Below, piece by piece: positions 33,648 to 42,008 of a DNA stretch of 64,000 nucleotides. The stretch lies in NCBI RefSeq assembly GCF_001884105.1, contig NZ_MACI01000078.1, positions 1 to 64,000 on the forward strand. The letters run 5' to 3'. The DNA comes from Bacillus luti (GTDB lineage Bacteria; Bacillota; Bacilli; Bacillales; Bacillaceae_G). Numbering within the stretch: the stretch's first letter is position 1; every line of letters begins with the position of its first letter. The notes beneath the pieces were generated by a model. It did no database searches and was not told the origin of the DNA. It saw only the letters and a program-made list of their open reading frames with translations. The translations under genes were made by a program, and so were the position numbers.

Positions 33648-34436
33648 GTGAATACATTCAAATGGATGAGTCATGAACAGATGTATGTAGATGAAATACA
33701 TGTTGAAAAATGTGGTCCTCTTTCAGTCGGCGTATATGGGGGAAATCAAGAGAGTGATGCATATGAACGAGGAGATGCAGTACTTGCTTGGTGGGATCCG
33801 AAATTACAATTTGAATTTGTTATGATTTTTGATACACACCACAAAACAAAAAATATAGATTACATAATAGAAGCAATTTCGGAAAGAAAAGAGAAGCTAA
33901 AAGAGCTATTTTCTTACCCGATACATTTAGCTTTTCACCATACACATATGTACTTATTAGCGTTATTTACAGATGAGTTATTTATTGAAAAATGTGATCA
34001 AGATGATGAGGAACTTGCCTGCTTAATTTGTTTACGAAAAGGCGAATTTTTATATTGGCTATCAGTTGGTGATTGTTTCGCTTATTTATTCCATTCTGAG
34101 AAAACGAAGAATGGTAAAGGGCGATTAAATAAACGGAAGAATTACGAATATATCGGTAGGAAAAATATTTTTGCAGCAAATACACCTTGCTTTACGTCAG
34201 GTGTAAGAGGATTAGAAAAAGGAATGAATCACATTGTAATGGCAACGGACGGTATTTTAGAGTGTGATCAACGAAGGTTTGATGATGATCAATCTTTAGT
34301 AGAAATATTACACGACGGAAGTTGCTTGCAGATTGAGCCAGTATTAACAAATGTACTGCAGTGGAAAGGTAGAGATTGTGCCACAATTATTGGATGGTCA
34401 ATTGACACTGAAAATAAACAATGCGCTAATGAATAA
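33648..34436 (+). CDS. PP2C-like protein phosphatase domain protein
   Basis: A 262-aa protein with a PP2C-like layout: GDAVLAWWDPK, a central FLYWLSVGDCFAYLF strand pair (GD metal ligand), HIVMATDGILECDQ (ATDG, second metal aspartate), and RDCATIIGWSI at the end (D-N/D site). Some canonical metal residues near the N-terminus are not clear. GAGAGG at 33633-33638 suits the GTG at 33648; an ATG at 33606 with weaker AAGGT is also possible (276 aa). Target unknown. Confidence 0.7.
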   Translation: MNTFKWMSHEQMYVDEIHVEKCGPLSVGVYGGNQESDAYERGDAVLAWWDPKLQFEFVMIFDTHHKTKNIDYIIEAISERKEKLKELFSYPIHLAFHHTHMYLLALFTDELFIEKCDQDDEELACLICLRKGEFLYWLSVGDCFAYLFHSEKTKNGKGRLNKRKNYEYIGRKNIFAANTPCFTSGVRGLEKGMNHIVMATDGILECDQRRFDDDQSLVEILHDGSCLQIEPVLTNVLQWKGRDCATIIGWSIDTENKQCANE

Positions 34437-34437
34437 A

Positions 34438-34477
34438 AAAGAGTTCAAGGGATTTTGTCCTTGAACTCTTTTTTATT
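34438..34477 (+). terminator. Terminator of the PP2C-like gene
   Basis: AAGAGTTCAAGG pairs perfectly with CCTTGAACTCTT and is followed by T residues. Confidence 0.85.
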
Positions 34478-34594
34478 CTAGGATTTTCTTAACATGAATC
34501 AACCCGATTTTATCGGCTTGATTTATGTTAAAAATCGATTCCATGGAAGATACAAATAAATTTGAATGGATCTAATTAATTCCCACTGTATTTT

Positions 34595-34646
34595 AACGGT
34601 GTATTAATGGTATTTAATTTGTTTATTATCCCTTTAATGCACCGTT
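34595..34646. promoter_or_regulatory. Paired inverted sites upstream of the sigma-54 promoter
   Basis: AACGGTGTATTAA at 34595-34607 and TTAATGCACCGTT at 34634-34646 are inverted copies matching at 12 of 13 positions, centres 39 bases apart. They lie about 75-125 bases before the sigma-54 promoter, the usual place for enhancer-binding protein sites. The second copy also sits inside an ATCCCTT/AAGGGAT pair. Confidence 0.6.
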
Positions 34647-34718
34647 TTATTGAAGGGATGATTTATCATTTAACGACTTAAAAAGGCGTAATAATCTGTT
34701 TATTTCGACGGGGAAAAG

Positions 34719-34735
34719 TTGGTACGATAATTGCA
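34719..34735 (+). promoter_or_regulatory. Sigma-54 promoter of the nhaC-iadA transcript
   Basis: TTGGTACGATAATTGCA has GG at 34721-34722 and GC at 34733-34734 with the exact sigma-54 spacing. Only one base (T for C) departs from the TTGGCACG-N4-TTGCA consensus. Transcription should begin near 34746. Confidence 0.8.
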
Positions 34736-34808
34736 AGGTCATTATTGTAAGCGATTAAGCGCTGATGAACACGTATCTTTTATGTAAGGAAAAGGAGGAA
34801 ATGAAAAA

Positions 34809-36251
34809 ATGAAAAGAAGACCAAGCTTCTTGCAAGCTACTGCTCCAATTTTCGCCATCCTACTTTTATTGGGAATCGGCTATGGCGTATTCCATTTGAA
34901 GATAGAACCGTTATTGATCACTGCCGTTATTGTAGCTGCAGTCCTCGGGAAAATTTTGGGGGTTTCATGGGAAGAAATGCAAGAGGGAATCGTCGAGAAA
35001 ATTACGAAGTCCATGTCGGCCACTTTGATTTTGATTACGGTGGGTATGTTAATAGGAACGTGGATGTTTTCTGGAACCATTCCAATGATGGTCTTTTATG
35101 GAATCGAGTTGATCAATCCTAACTATTTATTCGTAACAGCCTTTGTAGTGACGGCTCTTATCTCTACTTTTACGGGGACATCATGGGGGTCTGCTGGGAC
35201 GGTTGGGGTAGCGATCATGGGGATTGCGATGGTACAAGGTGTATCGCTACCAATCACGGCAGGAGCAGTTGTCGCAGGTGCCTTTTTCGGCGACAAGCTT
35301 TCACCTCTTTCGGATACGACGAATTTGTCTCCTGTAGTAGCAGGAAGTAATCTTTATGAGCATATTAGGCATCTGTTGTATACGACCATTCCGGCTTCTT
35401 TAATAGGCTTAGTCGTTTATTTTATTGTCGGTAAGTCGACTTACACAAGTAATGCGTTTGACAAAGGGAAGATTGAGGCTATGACATCCGCATTAACGGC
35501 CATGTTTCACTGGAATGTACTGCTTATTGTTCCTATTCTCATTGTTCTTATCGGTTCAATCAAAAAGTATCCGACCATTCCGATTATGATTATTTCGTCT
35601 ATTACGGCTATCATACTAGGGGTGGTTGTGCAATCGATGTCACTGGAAAATGGTTTTTTGGCTACTGTTCAAGGGTTTAATGTCAGCATGGTAACAGCAG
35701 GTGGGTTTGATCCCGCAGCAACACCTGAGGCAGTGCAAAAACTTTTAAACCGTGGTGGAATGAACTCGATGATGCAAACGACCTTGATTGCTTTTTGTTC
35801 GTTTGCGTTTGCAGGTGTTATCAGTAAAATCGGATGTTTAGAAGTTGTACTGGAGAAACTCAATGAAAAAGTGAAATCTACAGGAAGTTTAGTTTTAACG
35901 ACCGTATTGTCTTGCATCATAATGGCCATTACGACAGGAAGTTCGTATTTGGCGATATTAATTCCTGGTGAATTGTTCAAAGACGCCTATGCACAAAGGG
36001 GGCTACACCCGAAAAATTTATCAAGGACGTTAGAAGATTCCGGTTCCATCGTTGTTTCGCTCGTACCTTGGTCGATGGCAGGTGTCTATATGTCCAGTAC
36101 GTTAGGTGTACCGGTTATTGAATATTTACCATGGGCAATTATGTGTTATCTTGGATTTATCATAGCCATCATTTATGGGTATACAGGTTTTACGATTGAA
36201 AAAATCAATAGTTCCTCAAATGATAATACAGAAAACGAAAACATCAGTTGA
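34809..36251 (+). CDS. NhaC-family antiporter of the isoaspartate module
   Basis: A 480-aa membrane transporter of the NhaC family. The family blocks are TGTSWGSAGTVGVAIMGIA, GAFFGDKLSPLSDTTNLSP and the distal LEDSGSIVVSLVPWSMAG. NhaC relatives exchange Na+/H+ or carboxylates such as malate and lactate; because of its operon partner, uptake of aspartyl peptides or aspartate is possible. It is the first gene behind a sigma-54 promoter. Its G+C content looks higher than its paralogue at 50430. AAAGGAGG precedes the ATG. Confidence 0.87.
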   Translation: MKRRPSFLQATAPIFAILLLLGIGYGVFHLKIEPLLITAVIVAAVLGKILGVSWEEMQEGIVEKITKSMSATLILITVGMLIGTWMFSGTIPMMVFYGIELINPNYLFVTAFVVTALISTFTGTSWGSAGTVGVAIMGIAMVQGVSLPITAGAVVAGAFFGDKLSPLSDTTNLSPVVAGSNLYEHIRHLLYTTIPASLIGLVVYFIVGKSTYTSNAFDKGKIEAMTSALTAMFHWNVLLIVPILIVLIGSIKKYPTIPIMIISSITAIILGVVVQSMSLENGFLATVQGFNVSMVTAGGFDPAATPEAVQKLLNRGGMNSMMQTTLIAFCSFAFAGVISKIGCLEVVLEKLNEKVKSTGSLVLTTVLSCIIMAITTGSSYLAILIPGELFKDAYAQRGLHPKNLSRTLEDSGSIVVSLVPWSMAGVYMSSTLGVPVIEYLPWAIMCYLGFIIAIIYGYTGFTIEKINSSSNDNTENENIS

Positions 36252-36271
36252 GGATATTCACAGGAGGAATT

Positions 36272-37435
36272 ATGTTGTTAAAACTAATCAAAAATACAGA
36301 ACTTTATACACCGCAATACGAAGGGAAAAAGGATATATTAATAGCAAATGATCGTATTGTGAAAATAGAGGATGAAATTAATATAATCGGCGTTGACATT
36401 CAAATGATTGAGGGTGCCAATACAAAGTGTATACCCGGAATTGTTGATCGTCACGTTCACATTACAGGTGGCGGTGGTGAGGGGGGATTCTCGTCAAGTA
36501 CACCTGAGGTTCAAATCAGCACAGCCGTTCAACAGGGCATCACAACTGTTGTTGGATTATTAGGTACAAATGATTTGGCGAGGAATACCAAAAGCTTACT
36601 GGCCAAAGCGAAATCACTAAGAGAAGAAGGACTGAATGCCTACATTTTGACAGGCGGTTACGGCTATCCGCCGAACACTATCACGGGTGATGTAAGAGAT
36701 GACATCATGTTTTTTGGTGAAGTGCTTGGCTTGAAGCTCGCTATTGAGGATCATCGTTCTTCATACGTGACGAAGGAAGAACTCAAGAGATTGGCTGCTC
36801 ATGTTAGAGTAGCATCCATGCTATCGAAAAAGCCGGGATTCATTCATTTGCATATGGGGGATGGACAAGGACTATACGAGATGATTTATGAGCTAATAGA
36901 TGAAACAGATTTGCCTATCAGTCTTTTTAGTCCTACTCATATTAATCGAAATGTACGTCTATTGGATGCTTCCATCGAATTTGCAAAACGTGGCGGTCTG
37001 GTCGATATTACATCCAATATCAATTTGATGAGGGAGGGGAAAACGGTAACACCGAGCAAGGTGCTTGTGTATTTACTCAATCATGGAGTTGACATCAATC
37101 GAATTACCATTAGCTCCGATGCAAATGGAAGTATGCCTATCTTTGATGAAGGTGGCCAATTCATCGGTCTTGAAGTCGCAGGCTTCGAACCAACTCTACA
37201 TACCTTGAGAGAGTTGGTCAATCAAGAAGGGCTGTCGCTTGATAAAGCGTTAAGGCCGTTCACGATCAATCCAGCTAAAGGGTTAGGTATCGGTCATGAG
37301 CGGGGCGTCATTGTAGAAAATGGATATGCCGATTTTGTTTTGCTGGACGAAAAGTTAAATGTTCGTGATGTATTTGCAAGCGGAATTCCATTTGTGAAAG
37401 ATTACGAGGTTATCAAAAAGGGAATGTTTGAATAA
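36272..37435 (+). CDS. iadA: Isoaspartyl dipeptidase (beta-aspartyl peptidase)
   Basis: A 387-aa metal-dependent amidohydrolase that cleaves beta-aspartyl dipeptides. The metal site IVDRHVHITGGGGEGG is at about 52-67; GVVGLLGT-type block, LTGGYGYPPNTITG, HLHMGDGQG, PTHINRN and SSDANGSMP all match E. coli IadA, which I know well. AGGAGG lies 4 bases before the ATG at 36272. The frame also opens at 36248, overlapping nhaC. It shares the nhaC transcript. Confidence 0.93.
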   Translation: MLLKLIKNTELYTPQYEGKKDILIANDRIVKIEDEINIIGVDIQMIEGANTKCIPGIVDRHVHITGGGGEGGFSSSTPEVQISTAVQQGITTVVGLLGTNDLARNTKSLLAKAKSLREEGLNAYILTGGYGYPPNTITGDVRDDIMFFGEVLGLKLAIEDHRSSYVTKEELKRLAAHVRVASMLSKKPGFIHLHMGDGQGLYEMIYELIDETDLPISLFSPTHINRNVRLLDASIEFAKRGGLVDITSNINLMREGKTVTPSKVLVYLLNHGVDINRITISSDANGSMPIFDEGGQFIGLEVAGFEPTLHTLRELVNQEGLSLDKALRPFTINPAKGLGIGHERGVIVENGYADFVLLDEKLNVRDVFASGIPFVKDYEVIKKGMFE

Positions 37436-37450
37436 GAGGTTTGAAAGAGA

Positions 37451-37484
37451 GTGACTCAAAAGGTGAAAAATTATTCTTTTGAGT
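37451..37484 (+). terminator. Hairpin behind the isoaspartyl dipeptidase gene
   Basis: GACTCAAAAG pairs with CTTTTGAGTC around a 13-base loop. The T-tract is poor, so termination may be partial. Confidence 0.5.
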
Positions 37485-37682
37485 CATCCCCTTGATAGGA
37501 CCTGATGTGTGAAGTCCGAGAAAATGTCTAATTTTATTAATGAAAATATTTCAAGTCGCCTATTTTGAACTTATGGGATAGTTCCTTTTTTCTTCCTTGG
37601 ACACAAAGGTCCTTCTCTATCATAATAGTAAGACAGAAAATTTAGAGTTTTTATGGGGTTGGCCTTATAAGGAGGGAAAAAG

Positions 37683-39713
37683 ATGAAAGAGTTGATTGTG
37701 ATTACATTCGGAAACAATACATTACATAGTGTCATACAGCAGATTAAACGCTATATAGGAAAAGAAGCGACGATAAAGGGATATTCAATAGAAGAAGGAG
37801 TTGATGGAGACTTCTCTGGGAAAGTTGTGTTAATGACGGGAGAACCCGTATTGCAGCTTACATCTGAACAAGTTCGGGATGCCTCAAAAGTGATCATTGC
37901 AAGAAGGGCTTTACGATACGAAAACATTGAACAACTGTTTACATTAAAAGAAAAAACGCGGGTTTTATTGGTTAATGACTCAAAAGAAAGCTGTCTGGAA
38001 ACCATTCAGCAGCTAAAAGGGCAAGGATTTCAATCGCTTTCCTTTTTTCCATATTATCCGGGGATCAAAACATATGAATCGTGCTCGGTAGCTATCACTC
38101 CAGGAGAATGTCATCTTGTGCCAAATGATATACCGCAGGTTATTGACATAGGGAATAGACAAGTGGACATTACAACCATAACGGAGATCTTGAGTGAATT
38201 AAATCTTTTATCTCAAAGAGGAGCAGTGGCTTCTTCAGAATTTGTAAGTGAAATTATCGGATTGACGAAGTACTTGTCTGTATTAAATTATAAGCTGGAC
38301 CATTCTAATCTTTTACTAACAACGATTTTTGATAAATTTCCAAAAGCGTTATTATTTTGCGATGATCAAGGAATGATTACATATTTTAACGAGAAAACAA
38401 AACGGATGTTTGATGGTTATTTGTTATTGAATGCCAATATAAAAGACTTACTAGGCCGGGATTTTAAGTTACAACCAACATACAATCATGAAGATGAAAT
38501 TTTTATTTTACATGATTATACATATATCGTCTCTATTGATAAAGTTGAAAAAGAAGGAGAGACGATTTGCTATCTAATAGAGTTTGAAAATTACGATACG
38601 TTAAAAAAAATCGATACGGTTATTCGTTCGAAATTAAAAAATAAAAAGTTTATTGCGCGCTATGACTTTACTCATCTATACTCACGAAGCACCAAAATGA
38701 TAAAAACAGTGGAACTTGCAAAAAAAATGGCCAAACGGGATTCGACCGTCCTCATTCAAGGAGAAAGCGGTACAGGAAAAGAACTATTGGCACAAGCCAT
38801 TCATAATGCTTCATTACGTGCCGAACAGCCATTTGTTGCTGTCAATTTTGCGGCGCTTTCCACTTCCATATTGGAAAGCGAGCTGTTCGGATATGAAGCA
38901 GGGGCGTTTACAGGTGCCAAAAAAGGCGGCAAAAGAGGGTTGTTCGAAGAGGCACATCAAGGAACGATTTTTATGGATGAGATTGGGGATGCGCCTCTTG
39001 ATTTGCAAGTGAAGTTATTGAGGGTGCTGCAAGAAGGTGTGGTTCGAAGAGTCGGTGGAAATGAACAAGTTCCCATCGATATTCGCATCATTGCCGCAAC
39101 AAATGTAAATCTGGAAGAAAAAGTGCAAGAAGGAACTTTCAGACAAGATTTATATTATCGATTAAATGTGCTTCCGCTTCAAACTTTACCGTTACGAGAA
39201 AGAAGAGAAGACATTTTACTATTGCTGCATTATTACATCAACAAGTTCAGTAATGGCGGGGTCTATCATGTAAACGAGTATATGGAAAAAGATACAATCG
39301 AATTTCTGCAGCATCATCCGTGGCCGGGGAATGTCCGAGAGCTTGTCAATGTAGTGGAATATATGGTGAATGTAAAAATGGCAGATCAAAAAATTGGAAT
39401 AAGCGATTTGCCCCATTATGTGTTAAAAGAAGCCGCTAGTCAAAAAAATCCAGAAGGAAAAAAATTGTCTGACAGCATGCTGTCAGAAGAAGAACACGTA
39501 CTGATGATCATTTATTTAAAATTTGGAATTGGTCGACGTAAAATTGCACTAGAGCTTGCACAAAGAGGCTTGAAAATAGGAGAAGGAAAAGTGAAGAGCA
39601 TCATTGATACGTTACGGATTCAGCAGCTGATCCAGGTAAATAAAGGGGTTAGGGGGTGTGTTGTGACAGAAGAAGGAAAGAAATACGTTAACCGGATTTT
39701 TATGGGGAAATGA
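37683..39713 (+). CDS. Sigma-54 enhancer-binding activator with PrpR-N-like and PAS regions
   Basis: A 676-aa activator. Residues about 1-200 resemble the ligand-sensing PrpR N-terminal domain. A PAS-like segment follows (IFDKFPKALLFCDDQGMITY, about 218-240). The AAA+ domain has Walker A GESGTGKE at about 360, the sigma-54 contact loop GAFTGA at about 407 and Walker B MDEIGDAP at about 430. The C-terminus is not the usual Fis helix: it looks like a winged helix (GIGRRKIALELAQRGLKIGE, then a KGVRGCVVTEEGKKY wing). It is the natural activator of the upstream sigma-54 promoter. Confidence 0.88.
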   Translation: MKELIVITFGNNTLHSVIQQIKRYIGKEATIKGYSIEEGVDGDFSGKVVLMTGEPVLQLTSEQVRDASKVIIARRALRYENIEQLFTLKEKTRVLLVNDSKESCLETIQQLKGQGFQSLSFFPYYPGIKTYESCSVAITPGECHLVPNDIPQVIDIGNRQVDITTITEILSELNLLSQRGAVASSEFVSEIIGLTKYLSVLNYKLDHSNLLLTTIFDKFPKALLFCDDQGMITYFNEKTKRMFDGYLLLNANIKDLLGRDFKLQPTYNHEDEIFILHDYTYIVSIDKVEKEGETICYLIEFENYDTLKKIDTVIRSKLKNKKFIARYDFTHLYSRSTKMIKTVELAKKMAKRDSTVLIQGESGTGKELLAQAIHNASLRAEQPFVAVNFAALSTSILESELFGYEAGAFTGAKKGGKRGLFEEAHQGTIFMDEIGDAPLDLQVKLLRVLQEGVVRRVGGNEQVPIDIRIIAATNVNLEEKVQEGTFRQDLYYRLNVLPLQTLPLRERREDILLLLHYYINKFSNGGVYHVNEYMEKDTIEFLQHHPWPGNVRELVNVVEYMVNVKMADQKIGISDLPHYVLKEAASQKNPEGKKLSDSMLSEEEHVLMIIYLKFGIGRRKIALELAQRGLKIGEGKVKSIIDTLRIQQLIQVNKGVRGCVVTEEGKKYVNRIFMGK

Positions 39714-39740
39714 TGAAATTGAATGTTCATGTTATGGTTA

Positions 39741-39806
39741 TTTATCGTTGATCCAATTCAAGGGGGAACAGGCACATCTATCAATATGAATGCGAATGAA
39801 ACCATC
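39741..39806 (+). pseudogene. Aspartate ammonia-lyase fragment
   Basis: The plus strand reads a 22-residue block including VDPIQGGTGTSINMNANE with no start codon before it. That is the aspartase signature (VDPIQGGAGTS.NMNANE in Bacillus AspA/AnsB), and it is different from the fumarase form at 52107 ([13 protein letters not shown]). After about residue 22 the match ends, and the frame runs through unrelated codons to a stop. It is a remnant, not a working gene. Confidence 0.7.
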
Positions 39807-39826
39807 CATGCTTTATATAAACGAAA

Positions 39827-39855
39827 CCGCAGTTTACAGCCAAACTGCGGCTTTT
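39827..39855 (+). terminator. Hairpin terminator behind the aspartase remnant
   Basis: CCGCAGTTT pairs with AAACTGCGG around ACAGCC and is followed by CTTTT. Confidence 0.7.
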
Positions 39856-39881
39856 CAACGTACAAGGAATTACAAAAATTA

Positions 39882-40034
39882 TTAGTTACTGCCTAAATGG
39901 TACCCCTCATTTATCAATATCTGTTTATGCTTTTTTAAACCTTGCAACAGAACCATAGTTACTATCTTTTCTAAAATAACATGTTCATTGGAAAGATCCT
40001 TATTCCAATTTACCCAACCTGTAATTCCACACAT
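39882..40034 (-). pseudogene. Asparagine synthetase N-terminal remnant
   Basis: The minus strand from ATG 40034, with GGAG before it, reads MCGITGWVNWNKDLSNEHVI and then departs from any family I know, stopping after 50 codons. MCGITGWV with cysteine 2 is the glutaminase start of AsnO/AsnB-type asparagine synthetases, which are over 600 aa. The remaining 95 percent is missing. The broken end lies against the aspartase fragment and terminator, so a rearrangement breakpoint is likely at about 39950. Confidence 0.65.
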
Positions 40035-40260
40035 ACACATCTCATCTCCTAATTTTAAAAGTATATTAACGAAATAAAATGTACACTAAGTTAAATGGTG
40101 ATTATATAAATAGTGTACTACATGAATTAAATTACAGACTTGAGAAAATTTTCTTTGAACACATAGTTATGTGAGACAATGGCTAAGGAAAAGTATTCCA
40201 TTGCATACAAAAAATAATAAAAAAGATGAGAGAAAATATTTGTTTAGACGTTATATAGGG

Positions 40261-40276
40261 TGTAAAAGCTTTTACA
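40261..40276. promoter_or_regulatory. Perfect 16-base palindrome before the ECF sigma gene
   Basis: TGTAAAAGCTTTTACA is fully self-complementary and lies 22 bases before the start of the sigma factor gene. It may be an operator; no protein can be named. Confidence 0.45.
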
Positions 40277-40298
40277 AAAAAATAAGGGGAATCGCTAC

Positions 40299-40865
40299 AT
40301 GAAATCAAATGAGAAAAATTTTATAAAAAGATTACAGCGACAAAAAGAAGATGCGCTAGAATTTGTTGTCGATACATACTTACCACTCATAAAGGGAATA
40401 ACGCATAAAGTTCTTCTTCCAGTTCAAAATGATGGACTCATAGAGGAGTGTGTAAATGATATATTTCTTTCCATTTGGAATAACGCAAATAAATTTCATG
40501 GAGAGCCGAATGATTTTAAGAAATGGGTTGCGGCAATCGCGAAATTTAAGGCGATTGATTATTACCGGAAAGCGACTAAAAAAGTAGAAATTATTTCAGA
40601 TGAGTTTCATATCAGTACGGAAAAGTCAGCTGAAGATGAATTAATCGTTATGGAAGATAGGGAAGAGTTATTAAAGCTTATTAATCAATTAGAACCGCTA
40701 GATCAAAAGGTGTTCATTATGAAATACCTTCTCGGTATGAAGACAGAGGAAATAGGTGACAAGTTAGGACTAACCCGGGCAGCGATCGATAATCGAGTGT
40801 ACCGAGGGAAAAAGAAACTACAACAAAATGCTACGAATATTAATTTTGGAGGTAGTGCAATATGA
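40299..40865 (+). CDS. ECF-type RNA polymerase sigma factor
   Basis: A 188-aa sigma-70-family factor. Region 2 (about 23-95) includes FVVDTYLPLIKGITHKVLLP, ECVNDIFLSIWNN and FKKWVAAIAKFKAIDYYRK; region 4 (about 130-180) includes QLEPLDQKVFIMKYLLGMKT then KLGLTRAAIDNRVYRGKKKL. AAGGGG precedes the ATG. Its end overlaps the next gene by 4 bases (ATGA), the usual sigma/anti-sigma layout. Confidence 0.92.
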   Translation: MKSNEKNFIKRLQRQKEDALEFVVDTYLPLIKGITHKVLLPVQNDGLIEECVNDIFLSIWNNANKFHGEPNDFKKWVAAIAKFKAIDYYRKATKKVEIISDEFHISTEKSAEDELIVMEDREELLKLINQLEPLDQKVFIMKYLLGMKTEEIGDKLGLTRAAIDNRVYRGKKKLQQNATNINFGGSAI

Positions 40866-41968
40866 AAGACATTTATGAACTATTAAATGACATTGATATA
40901 GATGAAAAAGAGCTTGAGGAAATTGAGACTTCTGAAATTGAAAAAGAAAAAGTAAAACGTAATGTAAAACAATCGATACGTACGAAGAAAAAGATGAAAA
41001 GTTGGAAAAAAGGTGTCGCTGCGGCATCTATTTTAGTAGGATTATCCGTTGCAACACTTGGTATCGGGTTTCCTACATATGCCGGGGGATTGCCAATTGT
41101 AGGTGACATATTCCGATTTTTAGATAATGGTAGAACAGGGTTATATGAAAATTATAAAGAGTTTTCGACTGAGTTGAATATGACGAGAGAGAGTAATGGG
41201 GTTAAGGTTACAATTAATGATGCTGTATTCGATGGTAGAACAATTACAATCACATATTCTATTGAGAGCGAAAAAGATTTAGGAGAGAAACCGTTCCCAT
41301 TTGGAAGTCCGCAAGTGATGGGCTTTAATGGTGGAGGAGGTAGTTCGAACGTTACAAAAGTTGGAGAGGGAAAATATGTAGGTATGACTACGATGAGTGG
41401 TCATGGTAGTGAAAGGTTAGATGTTGCAAATGTTTGGTGGGATATAGAGGCAATTGAGTTGGATTATGAAGGGAATGTAATAAAGGGGAACTGGAATTTT
41501 GCACTTAGTTTAAAAGCAATGGATAGTAAGGAAGTAAAAGTTAATGGGGTTTCTGAAAATAAATTAATAAAAGTAAATATAGATAAAATGGAAGTAACCC
41601 CGATGTCCTTTATCGTTTTTTATAATCAGGAAGAATCTAAGGCATTAAGAAGTATATGGGATAGCGCTGATGTGGAATTAGAAATAAAAGATGATTTAGG
41701 CAATAAATATGCAGGTGAAGGAAATGGCGGAACTAGTACAGTAGCAGAACCGCATAAAAGTAGTTGGAGTTCCACATTCCAAAAGTTGAACGAAAATGCA
41801 ACAAAGCTTATCGTTACACCTCGTGTTCATTTAAGAGTTCATACACCTGAAAATCATGGAGGAGTGGAATTTATTAATGGAGTCGAGAAGAAAATTGAAG
41901 TGCCGAATAAAGAAGCAAAAAAGAAAGATATTATATTAGATGATATCGTAATTGATTTAAAGAAATAA
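40862..41968 (+). CDS. Anti-sigma factor, DUF4179/DUF5643 type
   Basis: A 368-aa single-pass membrane protein. The cytoplasmic start (about 1-45) is acidic then basic; a transmembrane segment follows (WKKGVAAASILVGLSVATLG, about 49-68). The outer part (about 80-368) is a beta-rich DUF4179 domain with NDAVFDGRTITITYSI and a second domain. It is translationally coupled to the sigma factor and very probably holds it at the membrane until a signal is sensed outside. Confidence 0.85.
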   Translation: MKDIYELLNDIDIDEKELEEIETSEIEKEKVKRNVKQSIRTKKKMKSWKKGVAAASILVGLSVATLGIGFPTYAGGLPIVGDIFRFLDNGRTGLYENYKEFSTELNMTRESNGVKVTINDAVFDGRTITITYSIESEKDLGEKPFPFGSPQVMGFNGGGGSSNVTKVGEGKYVGMTTMSGHGSERLDVANVWWDIEAIELDYEGNVIKGNWNFALSLKAMDSKEVKVNGVSENKLIKVNIDKMEVTPMSFIVFYNQEESKALRSIWDSADVELEIKDDLGNKYAGEGNGGTSTVAEPHKSSWSSTFQKLNENATKLIVTPRVHLRVHTPENHGGVEFINGVEKKIEVPNKEAKKKDIILDDIVIDLKK

Positions 41969-42006
41969 AAGAGAAACTGCCTAAAAACATTAGGCAGTCT
42001 CTTTTT
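41968..42006. terminator. Bidirectional terminator
   Basis: AAAGAGA plus ACTGCCTAA pairs with TTAGGCAGT plus CTCTTT, with one bulge, around AAACA. It separates the anti-sigma gene from the convergent BNR-repeat gene. Confidence 0.8.
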
Positions 42007-42008
42007 CG

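Noticed and set aside
39827-39855. Hairpin as an attachment site of an integrated element
   Set aside because: No matching copy was seen at the other end of the module, and it has the form of a plain terminator.
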